Source of the DNA: Methylobacterium sp. Leaf123
GTDB taxonomy: Bacteria; Pseudomonadota; Alphaproteobacteria; Rhizobiales; Beijerinckiaceae
Direction: 5' to 3'
DNA length: 64,000 bases
Assembly (NCBI RefSeq): GCF_001423405.1
Contig: NZ_LMNS01000040.1
Span: 637 to 64,636, forward strand
The first letter of the stretch is position 1, and each line of letters starts with the position of its first letter. This document shows, one piece after another, positions 9,226 to 17,587 of the stretch. The notes under the pieces were generated by a model, which did not search any database, was not told the DNA's origin, and worked only from the letters and a program-made list of their open reading frames with translations. Both the position numbers and the translations under genes were made by a program.

Positions 9226-10863
9226 TTGGCCCACTTCATCAACGACCGCGCCGGGCTCGTCACCGATGCCATCGACGGGCTCGTCGCGGGCAGCGGCGGA
9301 GCGCTGGCACGGCTCGACGGCTACCCCGAGATCCGCGTCGTGCTGCGGGCCGAGCCCGAGCCGGGCCAAGTCGCCGTCGTCTCCGGCGGTGGTTCGGGGC
9401 ACGAGCCGGCCCATGCCGGCTTCGTCGGGCCGGGGCTGCTCGCGGCGGCGGTGTGCGGCGACGTCTTCGCCTCGCCCTCCGTCGAGGCCGTGCTCGCCGG
9501 CATCCTGGCGGTGACGGGCGAGGCCGGCTGCGTCCTCATCGTGAAGAACTATGCCGGCGACCGCCTGAATTTCGGCCTCGCCGCCGAGCGCGCCCGGGCG
9601 CTCGGCCGCCGGGTCGAGACCGTGCTGGTCGCCGACGACATCGCCCTCCCCGACGCGGCCCGGCCGCGGGGGCTCGCCGGCACGCTCTTCGTCCATAAGA
9701 CCGCGGGCCACGCCGCCGCCTCCGGCGCGCCGCTCGAAGAGGTGGCGGCGTTGGCCCGGCGCACGGCCGGCGCGGTGCGCACCCTCGGCATCGCCGTCTC
9801 CACTGCGACGATCCCCGGCGCGAAACCGGAGCCGCGCTTGGCCGAAGGTCAGGCGGAACTCGGCCTCGGCATTCACGGCGAACCCGGCATCGAGCGCATC
9901 GACCTGCCCCGCGCCGACGCGCTCGCCGCGCGCATGACCGCGCGCTTCCCCGCGCCCATCGCGGGGGCCGACCGGCTGGCCCTCCTCGTCAACAATCTCG
10001 GCTCGACCACGGCCCTGGAGATGGCGGTGCTGACGAAGGCGGTGCTCGCGACCGATCTCGGCCAGCGGGTGCGGCTGCTCCTTGGCCCCGCCCCGGTCAT
10101 GACTGCGCTCAACATGCACGGCGCCTCCCTCAGCTTCCTGGCCCTGGACGAGACAATCGAGGCCGCCCTTCTCGCCGAGACCCCGGTCGCCGCCTGGCCG
10201 CGCGCACGGACCTTGCGCGAGCCGATCGTCCGGCCGCTGCCGGAGGGGCTCGCCGGTGGACCGGCACCGACGCCTTCGCGGGATGCGGTCGTCGCCGCGC
10301 GGATCGAGGCGGTGGGTCGGGCCCTGATCGCGGCGGAAGCCTCGCTCAACGCCCTCGATGCACGGGTGGGTGACGGCGATACCGGCTCGACCTTCGCCGA
10401 GGGCGCCCGCGCCGTGCTGGCCGATCTCGACCGGCTGCCCCAAGCTGAGCCCGCCGCCCTGTGCCGGGCGCTGGGCGAGCGCCTCGGGCGCGCCACGGGC
10501 GGATCGAGCGGCGTGCTGCTCTCAATATTCTTCGCCGCCGCCGGCGCGGCGCTCGCCACGGGCGCGGACTGGCCGGCCGCCTGCGCCGCGGGCGTCGCGC
10601 GGGTGCGCGAAGTTGGCGGCGCCGGCCCCGGCGACCGCACCATGCTCGACGCGGCGATTCCGGCAATCGCGGCGCTGGCCGCCTCGGGCCTCGACGCGGC
10701 GGCGCGGGCGGCCCGCGCGGGCGCCGAGGCGACCGCCGGGATGGAGCGGGCCGCCACCGGCCGCTCCAGCTACCTCGCCGGCAGCGACCTCAAGGGCCAT
10801 CCCGATCCGGGCGCCGTTGCGGTGGCGACCGCCTTCGAGGCACTGGCCGCGGAATCGAAATGA
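9226..10863 (+). CDS. Dihydroxyacetone kinase, fused DhaK-DhaL (ATP-type)
   Basis: Phosphorylates dihydroxyacetone to dihydroxyacetone phosphate. The N-terminal DhaK domain has SGGGSGHEP and the covalent-binding histidine (His217 in GIHGEPG). The C-terminal DhaL domain has the Asp-rich nucleotide/Mg site DARVGDGDTGST and GGSSGVL. Fusion of K and L in one 545-residue chain is the ATP-dependent form and needs no PTS partner (DhaM). TTG at 9226 is preferred because GGGAGG lies 8 nt upstream; a GTG at 9217 overlaps that ribosome site. In a methylotroph such a kinase could salvage C3 triose, but its role here is inferred. Confidence 0.92.
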   Translation: MAHFINDRAGLVTDAIDGLVAGSGGALARLDGYPEIRVVLRAEPEPGQVAVVSGGGSGHEPAHAGFVGPGLLAAAVCGDVFASPSVEAVLAGILAVTGEAGCVLIVKNYAGDRLNFGLAAERARALGRRVETVLVADDIALPDAARPRGLAGTLFVHKTAGHAAASGAPLEEVAALARRTAGAVRTLGIAVSTATIPGAKPEPRLAEGQAELGLGIHGEPGIERIDLPRADALAARMTARFPAPIAGADRLALLVNNLGSTTALEMAVLTKAVLATDLGQRVRLLLGPAPVMTALNMHGASLSFLALDETIEAALLAETPVAAWPRARTLREPIVRPLPEGLAGGPAPTPSRDAVVAARIEAVGRALIAAEASLNALDARVGDGDTGSTFAEGARAVLADLDRLPQAEPAALCRALGERLGRATGGSSGVLLSIFFAAAGAALATGADWPAACAAGVARVREVGGAGPGDRTMLDAAIPAIAALAASGLDAAARAARAGAEATAGMERAATGRSSYLAGSDLKGHPDPGAVAVATAFEALAAESK

Positions 10864-10874
10864 GGGGATCGACG

Positions 10875-11720
10875 ATGAGCCATCTGAACCAGGACCAGAG
10901 CGACTACTGGAACGGCGAGGTCGGGCAGCGCTGGGCCCTCTACCACGAGGCGCTCGACACCGCCTTCGCGCCCTTCACCGAGGCGCTGTTCGCCCGCGCC
11001 GCCCTCGCGCCCGGTGCCCGCGTGCTCGATATCGGCTGCGGGGCGGGCGACACCGCGCTCCGCGCCGCGCGGCAGGTCGGCAGCGACGGCCACGTCACCG
11101 CGGCCGACCTGTCCGAGCCGCTGCTGGCCGTCGGCCGCGAGCGGGCGGCACGGGAGGCGCCGGGCGCCGCCCCGATCGACTGGCTCCGGGCCGACGCCCA
11201 GGACCACGCCTTCAGCGCCCGCTTCGATCACGCGCTCTCGCGCTTCGGCGTGATGTTCTTCGAGGCTTCCGTCGCCGCCTTCACCAATATCCGCAGCTCC
11301 CTCGTGGCGGGCGGGCGGATGACCTTCCTCTGCTGGCGCAGCATGGCGGAGAACGCCTGGGTCACGCTGGCGCGGGACGCGGTGCTGCCGATCCTGCCCG
11401 AGACCGAGGCACCGGAGCCGGGCGCGCCGGGCCCCTTCCGGTTTGCCGCACCGGAAACGCTTCTGCCTATTCTTGAGGCAGCCGGTTTTCACACCATCGA
11501 ATGCGAGCCGGTGGATCGGATGATGCGGGTCGGCGACACCCCTGAGGCAGCAGCCGACTTCGTAGCGACCCGCGGCCCTATCGCCCGCCTGCTGCGCGAG
11601 CGGGAGCCGGCCGTGAAGGATGCTGCCTTGAACATCATTACGGAGCTTTTCACCGATCGCTTCGGGGCCAGCCCCGTCGAACTCGGTGCGGCCTGCTGGC
11701 TCGTCACCGCACGAACCTGA
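10875..11720 (+). CDS. Class I SAM-dependent methyltransferase
   Basis: A 281-residue Rossmann-fold methyltransferase of the UbiE/Methyltransf_25 type. Motif I VLDIGCGAGDT sits near residues 50-60, followed by an acidic loop (AADLSEP) and motif FGVMFFEASVAAF. Substrate unknown. It begins 12 bp after the dihydroxyacetone kinase stop, with GAGGGG about 7 nt before the ATG, so the two are probably cotranscribed. An ATG at 10860 overlapping the previous stop is an alternative start. The C-terminus looks complete. Confidence 0.85.
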   Translation: MSHLNQDQSDYWNGEVGQRWALYHEALDTAFAPFTEALFARAALAPGARVLDIGCGAGDTALRAARQVGSDGHVTAADLSEPLLAVGRERAAREAPGAAPIDWLRADAQDHAFSARFDHALSRFGVMFFEASVAAFTNIRSSLVAGGRMTFLCWRSMAENAWVTLARDAVLPILPETEAPEPGAPGPFRFAAPETLLPILEAAGFHTIECEPVDRMMRVGDTPEAAADFVATRGPIARLLREREPAVKDAALNIITELFTDRFGASPVELGAACWLVTART

Positions 11721-11771
11721 AGTTTGCTCCTGGCACATCCCTTGCCTAGCCCCGGCGCCGCAAGGGAGTGA

Positions 11772-13067
11772 ATGATGCATACAATTTCCGATCGGACGCG
11801 GTGGATCCAGCTCGGCCTCGGTCTCCTCGTCATGATGACGATCTCCAGTCCGCAATATGTCTGGACGCTGTTCGTGAAGCCGTTCCAGGCGACCACCGGC
11901 GCGAGTCTCGCCGCCGTGCAGGTCGCCTTCACGATGCTGATCGTGCTCCAGACCTTCTTCTCGCCGGTGCAGGGCTGGCTGATCGAGCGCTTCAGCGCGA
12001 AGGCGATGATCGCCCTCGGCGCCGCCCTGTCGGGGCTGGGCTGGGTCGCGGCCTCCTACACCGACACGCTGTGGGGCCTCTACGCGACCTACGGCCTGCT
12101 TTGCGGCCTCGGCACCGGCATCGTCTATGTCGGCGTGGTCGGGCTGATGGTGCGCTGGTTTCCCGAGCGGCGCGGCTTCGCGGCCGGCGTCGTGGCGGCG
12201 GGCTACGGCATGGGCGCCATCGCCACGACCTTCCCCATCACCGACATGATCGCCGCCTCGGGCTATCGCCACACGCTCTTCGTGTTCGGCGCGGTCATGG
12301 CCGTGATCGGTGTCGCCGCCGCGCTCGGCCTGCGCACCCCGAAGGCCCGCGAGACCCCCGCCATCCCCGCCGACAAGGTGGCGAGCGCCGCCCGCGACGT
12401 GGCCCCGGCTCAGATGCTGAAGACCCCGCTGTTCTGGCTGATGTTCGCCATGATGGCGATGATGTCGACCGGCGGCCTGATGGTCGTCGCGCAGTTCTCC
12501 GCCTTCGCCAAGGAGTTCGGCGTCGCCGACGCCATGGTGTTCGGCTTTGCCGCCCTCCCCTTCGCGCTTACCTTCGACCGCATCACCAACGGCCTGACGC
12601 GACCCTTCTTCGGCTGGGTCTCGGACCATGTCGGCCGCGAGAACACCATGGCGGTGGCCTTCGCGCTCGAAGCCGTCGCCATCGGCCTGCTGCTGATGTT
12701 CCGTGAGAACGCCTACGCCTTCGCCCTGCTCTCGGGCGTCGTGTTCTTCGCCTGGGGCGAGATCTTCTCGCTGTTCCCCTCCACCCTCACCGACACCTTC
12801 GGCACGAAGCACGCGACCACCAACTACGGCTTCCTCTACATGGCCCAGGGCGTCGGCTCGCTGCTGGGCGGCCCCGTCGCCGCGCTGATCCACGACGCGG
12901 TCGGAAGCTGGGTGCCGGTCTTCGGCATCGCCATCGGCCTCGACCTCGTCGTGGCGGCACTCGCGTGGTTCGTGCTCAAGCCCGCCCGCCGCGCCTATCT
13001 CGGCGTGCCCGGCCCGGCCGTGCCGGAGATGGCCGCGCCGCTCGCCGTCCGCCCGGCGGTGGGCTGA
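11772..13067 (+). CDS. MFS transporter, oxalate/formate antiporter (OxlT) type
   Basis: A 431-residue 12-helix major facilitator. The first helix contains SSPQYVWTLFVKPFQ, a hallmark of the OxlT/oxalate-formate antiporter subgroup, and the MFS loop motif appears as RPFFGWVSDHVGRE. It likely exchanges oxalate or a related dicarboxylate for formate across the inner membrane; substrate is inferred from family only. GGGAG precedes two adjacent ATGs. A near-perfect terminator hairpin follows at 13120. Methylorubrum can grow on oxalate, which makes the assignment plausible, and the upstream HpxW-like hydrolase could supply oxalate. Confidence 0.85.
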   Translation: MMHTISDRTRWIQLGLGLLVMMTISSPQYVWTLFVKPFQATTGASLAAVQVAFTMLIVLQTFFSPVQGWLIERFSAKAMIALGAALSGLGWVAASYTDTLWGLYATYGLLCGLGTGIVYVGVVGLMVRWFPERRGFAAGVVAAGYGMGAIATTFPITDMIAASGYRHTLFVFGAVMAVIGVAAALGLRTPKARETPAIPADKVASAARDVAPAQMLKTPLFWLMFAMMAMMSTGGLMVVAQFSAFAKEFGVADAMVFGFAALPFALTFDRITNGLTRPFFGWVSDHVGRENTMAVAFALEAVAIGLLLMFRENAYAFALLSGVVFFAWGEIFSLFPSTLTDTFGTKHATTNYGFLYMAQGVGSLLGGPVAALIHDAVGSWVPVFGIAIGLDLVVAALAWFVLKPARRAYLGVPGPAVPEMAAPLAVRPAVG

Positions 13068-13119
13068 GGCGCCGGCCGATCCCAGCCCCCTGGCCGATCC
13101 GACCGGGGGCGCGTAACGA

Positions 13120-13156
13120 AGTCCGCGAGACGGCTCCCGTCATCGCGGACTTTTTT
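13120..13156 (+). terminator. Rho-independent terminator after the OxlT-like gene
   Basis: Nine-base stem AGTCCGCGA / TCGCGGACT with a 14-base loop, immediately followed by a run of six T residues. This is one of two textbook intrinsic terminators in the window. It isolates the upstream series from cobL, whose ATG lies 31 bp downstream, so cobL transcription must start within or very near this hairpin or read through from upstream. Confidence 0.9.
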
Positions 13157-13187
13157 GCATGCCATCGACCCTGCGGCAGCCGCTGCC

Positions 13188-14423
13188 ATGACGGCACCGT
13201 CCCGTGAGCCCGATCACGCCCCCTGGCTCGCCATCGTCGGCATCGGCGAGGACGGGCGGGCGGGCCTCTCGCCGGCCGCCGCCGCCGCCCTCGACGCGGC
13301 GGAGTTGGTCTATGGCGGGCGCCGCCATCTCGCGCTGGCCGCGCCGCTGGCCGCCGAGACCCGGCCCTGGCCGAGCCCGATCGACACGGCCTATCCCGGA
13401 ATCCTGGCCCGGCGCGGCCGGCCGACCTGCATCCTCGCCACCGGCGACCCGTTCCATTACGGCATCGGCGCCGAACTCGCCCGGCTGGTGCCGGCGCAGG
13501 AGATCCGCGCCTTCCCGCAGCCCTCCGCCTTCAGCCTCGCCGCGGCCCGGCTCGGCTGGTCGCTGCCCGAGACCGCCTGCCTCACGCTGCACGGGCGCGA
13601 CCTTTTCGGCATCGTGCCGCATCTCCAACCCGGTGCCCGTATTCTCACCCTGTCCTGGGACGGCGCGACGCCTGCGGCCGTCGCCGCGCTGCTCGCCGAG
13701 CGCGGGTTCGGGGGTTCGCGGCTCACCGTGCTCGAAGCGATGGGCGGCCCGAACGAACGGGTGCGCGCGGCGCGCGCGCAAAACTTCGACCTGAGCGAGA
13801 TCGCCGCTCTCAACACCGTCGCGGTCGCGGTGGAAGCCGCCCCCGGCGCGCGGATCGTGCCGCTGAGCCCCGGCCTCGACGATGCGTGGTTCGAGAATGA
13901 CGGCCAACTCACCAAGGCCGAGATCCGCGCGGTGACACTCGCGGCCCTGCGCCCGCGGGCCGGCGAGACCCTGTGGGATCTCGGAGCCGGCGCCGGCTCG
14001 GTCTCGATCGAATGGTGCCTGCGCCATCCCGCCAACCGCGCCGTCGCGGTGGAGCGCCGCCCGGACCGGGCCGAGCGGATCGCCCGCAACGCGCGGGCGC
14101 TCGGCGTCGCGCCCCGCGTGCAGGTCGTTGTCGGCGGCTCACTCGCGTCGCTGCCCGCCCTCCCCTCCCCTCGGGCCGTCTTCGTCGGGGGCGGCGTCGC
14201 CGAGCCCGGCCTGCTCACCGCGTGCCGCGATGCGCTTCCGCAGGATGGCCGCTGCGTCGCCAACGCCGTTACCCTGGAGGGCGAGGCCGCCCTGCTCGCG
14301 GCCTTTAGCGAGGCCGGCGGCGCCCTGCGCCGGCTCTCGGTCGCCCACGCCGTGCCGGTCGGCGGCCTCACCGGCTGGCGCCCGGCCATGCCGATCACGC
14401 AATGGGTCTGGACGAAGCCGTGA
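13188..14423 (+). CDS. cobL: Precorrin-6Y C5,15-methyltransferase (decarboxylating)
   Basis: Bifunctional enzyme (411 residues) of the aerobic cobalamin pathway: methylates C5 and C15 of precorrin-6Y and decarboxylates the acetate side chain. The N-terminal half is a CbiE-like tetrapyrrole methylase (VGIGEDGRAGLS, ATGDPFHYGIG). The C-terminal half is a CbiT-like SAM methyltransferase (LWDLGAGAGSVSIEW, motif I). The ATG at 13188 fits the family N-terminus. Its last codon overlaps the GTG of cobE (GTGA), indicating translational coupling. No cobalamin riboswitch could be recognised in the short leader. Confidence 0.95.
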   Translation: MTAPSREPDHAPWLAIVGIGEDGRAGLSPAAAAALDAAELVYGGRRHLALAAPLAAETRPWPSPIDTAYPGILARRGRPTCILATGDPFHYGIGAELARLVPAQEIRAFPQPSAFSLAAARLGWSLPETACLTLHGRDLFGIVPHLQPGARILTLSWDGATPAAVAALLAERGFGGSRLTVLEAMGGPNERVRAARAQNFDLSEIAALNTVAVAVEAAPGARIVPLSPGLDDAWFENDGQLTKAEIRAVTLAALRPRAGETLWDLGAGAGSVSIEWCLRHPANRAVAVERRPDRAERIARNARALGVAPRVQVVVGGSLASLPALPSPRAVFVGGGVAEPGLLTACRDALPQDGRCVANAVTLEGEAALLAAFSEAGGALRRLSVAHAVPVGGLTGWRPAMPITQWVWTKP

Positions 14424-14827
14424 CTCCGCCCCGCCTCGTCGCCGGCATCGGCTTCCGCCAAGCGACGACAGCCGCGGAGATCGTCGCGCTGCTGAACCGG
14501 GCGCTGGCCGAGGCCGGGCTCGCATCCGAACAGCTTGCCGCCATCGCCACCGCCGCGGACCGGGCCGGTGAACCGGCGGTCCGCGAGGCCGCCGCCGTCT
14601 TCGGCCTCACGCCCACCGCGCTTGATGCGGCGGCCCTGATGGCGGTGGACGCGCGGGTCGTGACCCGCTCGCACCGGATCGAGGCGAGCCGCGGCGTCGG
14701 CTCGGTGGCGGAAGCGGCGGCTTTGGCCTGCGCCGGCCCGGCCGCACGCCTCCTCCTGCCCCGCATCGCCAGCGCGGGCGCCACCTGCGCCCTTGCCGTT
14801 GCGGACCGGGCGTCAATCCTTTCTTAA
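14420..14827 (+). CDS. cobE: Cobalamin biosynthesis protein CobE/CbiG C-terminal type
   Basis: A 135-residue protein matching the CobE/CbiG_C domain (VAGIGFRQATTAAEI, LTPTALDAAAL, SVAEAAAL), which occurs in aerobic B12 clusters; its precise role is not settled. The GTG at 14420 overlaps the cobL stop by four bases; an ATG at 14402 within cobL is an alternative in the same frame. Cotranscribed with cobL. Confidence 0.88.
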   Translation: MTPPRLVAGIGFRQATTAAEIVALLNRALAEAGLASEQLAAIATAADRAGEPAVREAAAVFGLTPTALDAAALMAVDARVVTRSHRIEASRGVGSVAEAAALACAGPAARLLLPRIASAGATCALAVADRASILS

Positions 14828-14914
14828 CCACACCATCGAAGAGGCCGCACAGCGAAGGGAACCTTTCACGCAATGGGGCCAAGATGGCCGCCTGCAGCAG
14901 GGAGGGGCGGGGCG

Positions 14915-16006
14915 GTGACGGACTTGTCGGTTCCCACCCTGCAATTCACCGACTTCCTCGTGTTCGGCGCCTGCGCCGCGATCTTCCTCTGCGCCTGGCT
15001 GCTGCACCGGCAGAAGACCTATTTCCTCTGCTTCGGGGTGAGCTACGCCGTCTGCGCGGCCATGGCCGTGTGGTTCGTGGATTTCGGCTCTTACGGCAGC
15101 ATCTGGTCGCCGTTCGGCTGGTCGCTCGCCGGGGCGACCTTCTGGATCGGGCTCCGGCTGTTCGACGGGCGCCCGGCGGTGACGGGGCCGATGATCGGCC
15201 TGTTCCTGTTCCCCACGGCCACGCATCTCGGGCTCACGCTCGCGGGCGCCAGCCCCGCTGCGGTCAATGCCGGCAGCACGATCGCCTATGCCATCCACGA
15301 GGCTGCGGCGGCAGTTTACGTGTTCCAAAGCTCACCGCGGCGAGCCCCGCTGCGCCACCTGATCGCCGGGGCCCTGCTCGCGATCGCGCTCGTGATCGGC
15401 CTGCCCCTGCTGCCGGTGTCCGAGGCGTCGGTCCGCCTGTCCGTCATCGCGATCTTCATCGTCGATCACATCACCTCCATCCTCCTGACCACGGCGATTC
15501 TCGCCCTGGAGGCGGAGCGGGCCTATGCCGCCGTCGCGCGGATGGCGCGGACGGATGCGTTGACGGGCGCGCTGAACCGGCAGGGCCTCGCGGCCGAGAC
15601 CGATGGGGTGACCGAGGCCGGTATCATCATCGCGGATCTCGACCATTTCAAAACGGTCAACGACCGGTACGGGCATGCCGCAGGCGACGCGGTTTTGCGC
15701 GACTTCGCCGCGCGGGCGACGGCACTCCTGCCCGAGGGCGGCCATCTCGCGCGGTTGGGCGGCGAGGAGTTCGGGATCGTGCTGCCCGGACACGATCACA
15801 ACGCGACGACCTATCTCGCCGAGCGCCTGCGCCGCGCGGTCGGCGGCGTGCCCGTCCCCTGGAACGGATCGGCCGTCCCGATCACGGTGAGCATCGGTGT
15901 CGCGATGCTCCGAGCCGGCGAGGCGTTGAGCGAGAGCCTGGAGCGCGCCGACAAGGCGCTCTACGACGCCAAGACCGACGGCCGGAACCGCGTCCGGGTC
16001 GCGTAA
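14915..16006 (+). CDS. Membrane-bound diguanylate cyclase (GGDEF)
   Basis: An N-terminal membrane module of about six or seven helices (residues 10-205) precedes a complete GGDEF domain with RTDALTGALNRQG, the metal/substrate region ADLDHFKTVNDRYGH and the catalytic GGEEF at residues 282-286. It should make cyclic di-GMP. The RxxD inhibitory site normally five residues before the signature is absent (PEGGHLARL precedes GGEEF), so product inhibition by that site is not expected. GTG at 14915 is preferred because GGAGG lies upstream; an ATG at 14873 would add 14 residues. It sits between the two cobalamin gene pairs without an obvious functional link. Confidence 0.9.
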   Translation: MTDLSVPTLQFTDFLVFGACAAIFLCAWLLHRQKTYFLCFGVSYAVCAAMAVWFVDFGSYGSIWSPFGWSLAGATFWIGLRLFDGRPAVTGPMIGLFLFPTATHLGLTLAGASPAAVNAGSTIAYAIHEAAAAVYVFQSSPRRAPLRHLIAGALLAIALVIGLPLLPVSEASVRLSVIAIFIVDHITSILLTTAILALEAERAYAAVARMARTDALTGALNRQGLAAETDGVTEAGIIIADLDHFKTVNDRYGHAAGDAVLRDFAARATALLPEGGHLARLGGEEFGIVLPGHDHNATTYLAERLRRAVGGVPVPWNGSAVPITVSIGVAMLRAGEALSESLERADKALYDAKTDGRNRVRVA

Positions 16007-16027
16007 GCGCGTCGGCCCAAAAGGAAT

Positions 16028-16045
16028 GTGAGCGGCACCGCTCAC
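16028..16045. terminator. Convergent-gene hairpin
   Basis: Perfect inverted repeat GTGAGCGG / CCGCTCAC with a two-base centre. It is located between the convergent ends of the diguanylate cyclase and LysR genes and may act as a bidirectional terminator. No T tract is present on either side. Confidence 0.45.
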
Positions 16046-16068
16046 CGCCGCCTTGCGAAACCCGCCGC

Positions 16069-16977
16069 TCAGCCTGTCCGGTCGCCTTGCGACACGCTGC
16101 CGATTCGCTCCGCCGCGAAGCGCTCACGCAGCCATGCGGCGGCGGGGCCGCAGGGCCGCTGCTTGTGCCAGACCAGTTCCAGGGCGATGGGCCAATCGCC
16201 CTTGTCGAATTGCAGGTCCGGCGTGACGAGGTCCGGCGCGGTGAGGGACGAGGCGATGACGTGATCGGTGACGAAAGCCCAGCCGATCCCGTGCTTCACC
16301 ATCTCCAGGATCACCCAGTGGCTCTCCACCCACCACACCTCGGCCGCCACCCGCAGACGGCGCTTTTCCGGCCCGTCGCCGCGCGCCGCGACGAGAATCT
16401 GGCGGTGGCGCTTCAACTCCTCCCACTCCACCCGCGCCTTGGCGAGCGGATGGTCGCGCCCGCAGACGAGCTTGAGCGGCACCCAGCCGATGGTCTGGAA
16501 GCCGAGTTCCGTCGGGAGGATCTCCTGGCGCCACATCACGCCGAGGTCGGCAGCACCCGACTGCACCATGCGGCTGACATCCTCCATCAGCGGGAAGAGC
16601 AGCTCCAGTTCCACGAAGGGGAAGGCCTGGGCGAAATCGGCGAAGAGGGCGCCGAGGGCGTGTTCGGGGTAGAGTTCGTCGATGGCGACGACCAGCCGGT
16701 TCTCCACCCGCTGCTCCAGACTGCTCGCCACGCCGATCAGGTGCTCGCGCCGGTCGAGCACCACCCGCGCTTCCGAGAGCAGCCGCTTCCCCGCCGGGGT
16801 GAGCACCGGATTCCGGCCCGTCCGGTTGAACAGCGCCAGCCCCAGATCGGCCTCGAGATTGGCCACCTGCGTGCTGACGGCCGATTGCGCCTTTCGCAGC
16901 ACGCGGGCGGCGCCCGAGAAGGACCCGGCCTCGGCCGCTGCGACGAAGGCCTGGAGTTGGTCGAGTGAAACGGACAT
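16069..16977 (-). CDS. LysR-type transcriptional regulator
   Basis: A 302-residue LysR regulator. The N-terminal winged helix (LDQLQAFVAAAEAGSFSGAARVLRKAQSAVS) is followed by the usual linker and a periplasmic-binding-like effector domain. It is divergent from a PACE-family efflux gene with 89 bp between starts; in Acinetobacter the PACE pump AceI is controlled by a neighbouring LysR protein, so the downstream gene is the likely target. A perfect T-N11-A palindrome lies three bases upstream of the start codon, overlapping its own ribosome-binding region, which suggests autoregulation. The effector is unknown. Confidence 0.93.
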   Translation of the reverse strand: MSVSLDQLQAFVAAAEAGSFSGAARVLRKAQSAVSTQVANLEADLGLALFNRTGRNPVLTPAGKRLLSEARVVLDRREHLIGVASSLEQRVENRLVVAIDELYPEHALGALFADFAQAFPFVELELLFPLMEDVSRMVQSGAADLGVMWRQEILPTELGFQTIGWVPLKLVCGRDHPLAKARVEWEELKRHRQILVAARGDGPEKRRLRVAAEVWWVESHWVILEMVKHGIGWAFVTDHVIASSLTAPDLVTPDLQFDKGDWPIALELVWHKQRPCGPAAAWLRERFAAERIGSVSQGDRTG

Positions 16978-16979
16978 CC

Positions 16980-16994
16980 ATCTGGTTTCCAGAT
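16980..16994. promoter_or_regulatory. Candidate LysR operator (T-N11-A palindrome)
   Basis: ATCTGGTTTCCAGAT is a perfect 6-3-6 inverted repeat fitting the LysR T-N11-A rule, located in the 89-bp divergent promoter region between the LysR gene and the PACE gene and only three bases from the LysR start codon. Confidence 0.65.
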
Positions 16995-17066
16995 ACGTTC
17001 CAACTTGGCATCCGGGGTATCGCAGATAGAAGGCGGCGGACCAACCCAGATCCTCCGAGCCTATCC

Positions 17067-17510
17067 ATGCGCACCACCCGCGACCGTATCCGCCACGCCC
17101 TCCTGTTCGAGCTGTTCGGCCTCGCGCTCATCATCCCGTTCGGAACGGTGCTGTTCGGCCTGCACGCCTCCCAGATGGGAGTGATCGGCGTGGGCAGCGC
17201 CATCACCGCGACCGCGTGGAACTACGCCTACAATCTCGGCTTCGATCGCACGATGCAGCGGCTGGCCGGGCACACGAAGAAGAGCCTACCCCTGCGAGTG
17301 GGCCACGCCGTGCTGTTCGAGGCCGGGCTGCTCGTGATCCTGCTGCCGCCGATCGCTTGGTATCTCGGCATCGGCCTCGCAGAGGCCTTCGTCATGGATC
17401 TCGCGATCGCGGCTTTCTACGTGGCCTACGCCTTCCTCTTCAATCTGGCCTACGACCGGGCTTTCCCGCTGCCGGGCTGGGGCGAGGTCGCGGCCGAGCC
17501 GTCCCGCTGA
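17067..17510 (+). CDS. PACE-family multidrug/biocide efflux transporter
   Basis: A 147-residue protein with four predicted helices made of two tandem BTP repeats: RHALLFELFGLALIIPF with WNYAYNLGFDR, then GHAVLFEAGLLVILLPP with FNLAYDRAFPLPGW. These duplicated motifs define the proteobacterial antimicrobial compound efflux (PACE) family, whose founder AceI exports chlorhexidine; natural substrates of most members are probably polyamines. The acidic residue in the first helix of each repeat (FEL, FEA) is conserved. Divergent from its putative LysR regulator. Substrate not determinable here. Confidence 0.9.
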   Translation: MRTTRDRIRHALLFELFGLALIIPFGTVLFGLHASQMGVIGVGSAITATAWNYAYNLGFDRTMQRLAGHTKKSLPLRVGHAVLFEAGLLVILLPPIAWYLGIGLAEAFVMDLAIAAFYVAYAFLFNLAYDRAFPLPGWGEVAAEPSR

Positions 17511-17587
17511 GCCGTCGCTCATTGCCTTGCGGCAACCGCGGTCATCGTCACTCCCCAACCGGCGCCCCGATGCTGTAAGCGGGCGTC

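Noticed and set aside
13068-13187. Possible cobalamin riboswitch before cobL
   Set aside because: The gap is only about 120 bp and its main structure is a standard terminator with a T run; no B12-box-like sequence was seen.
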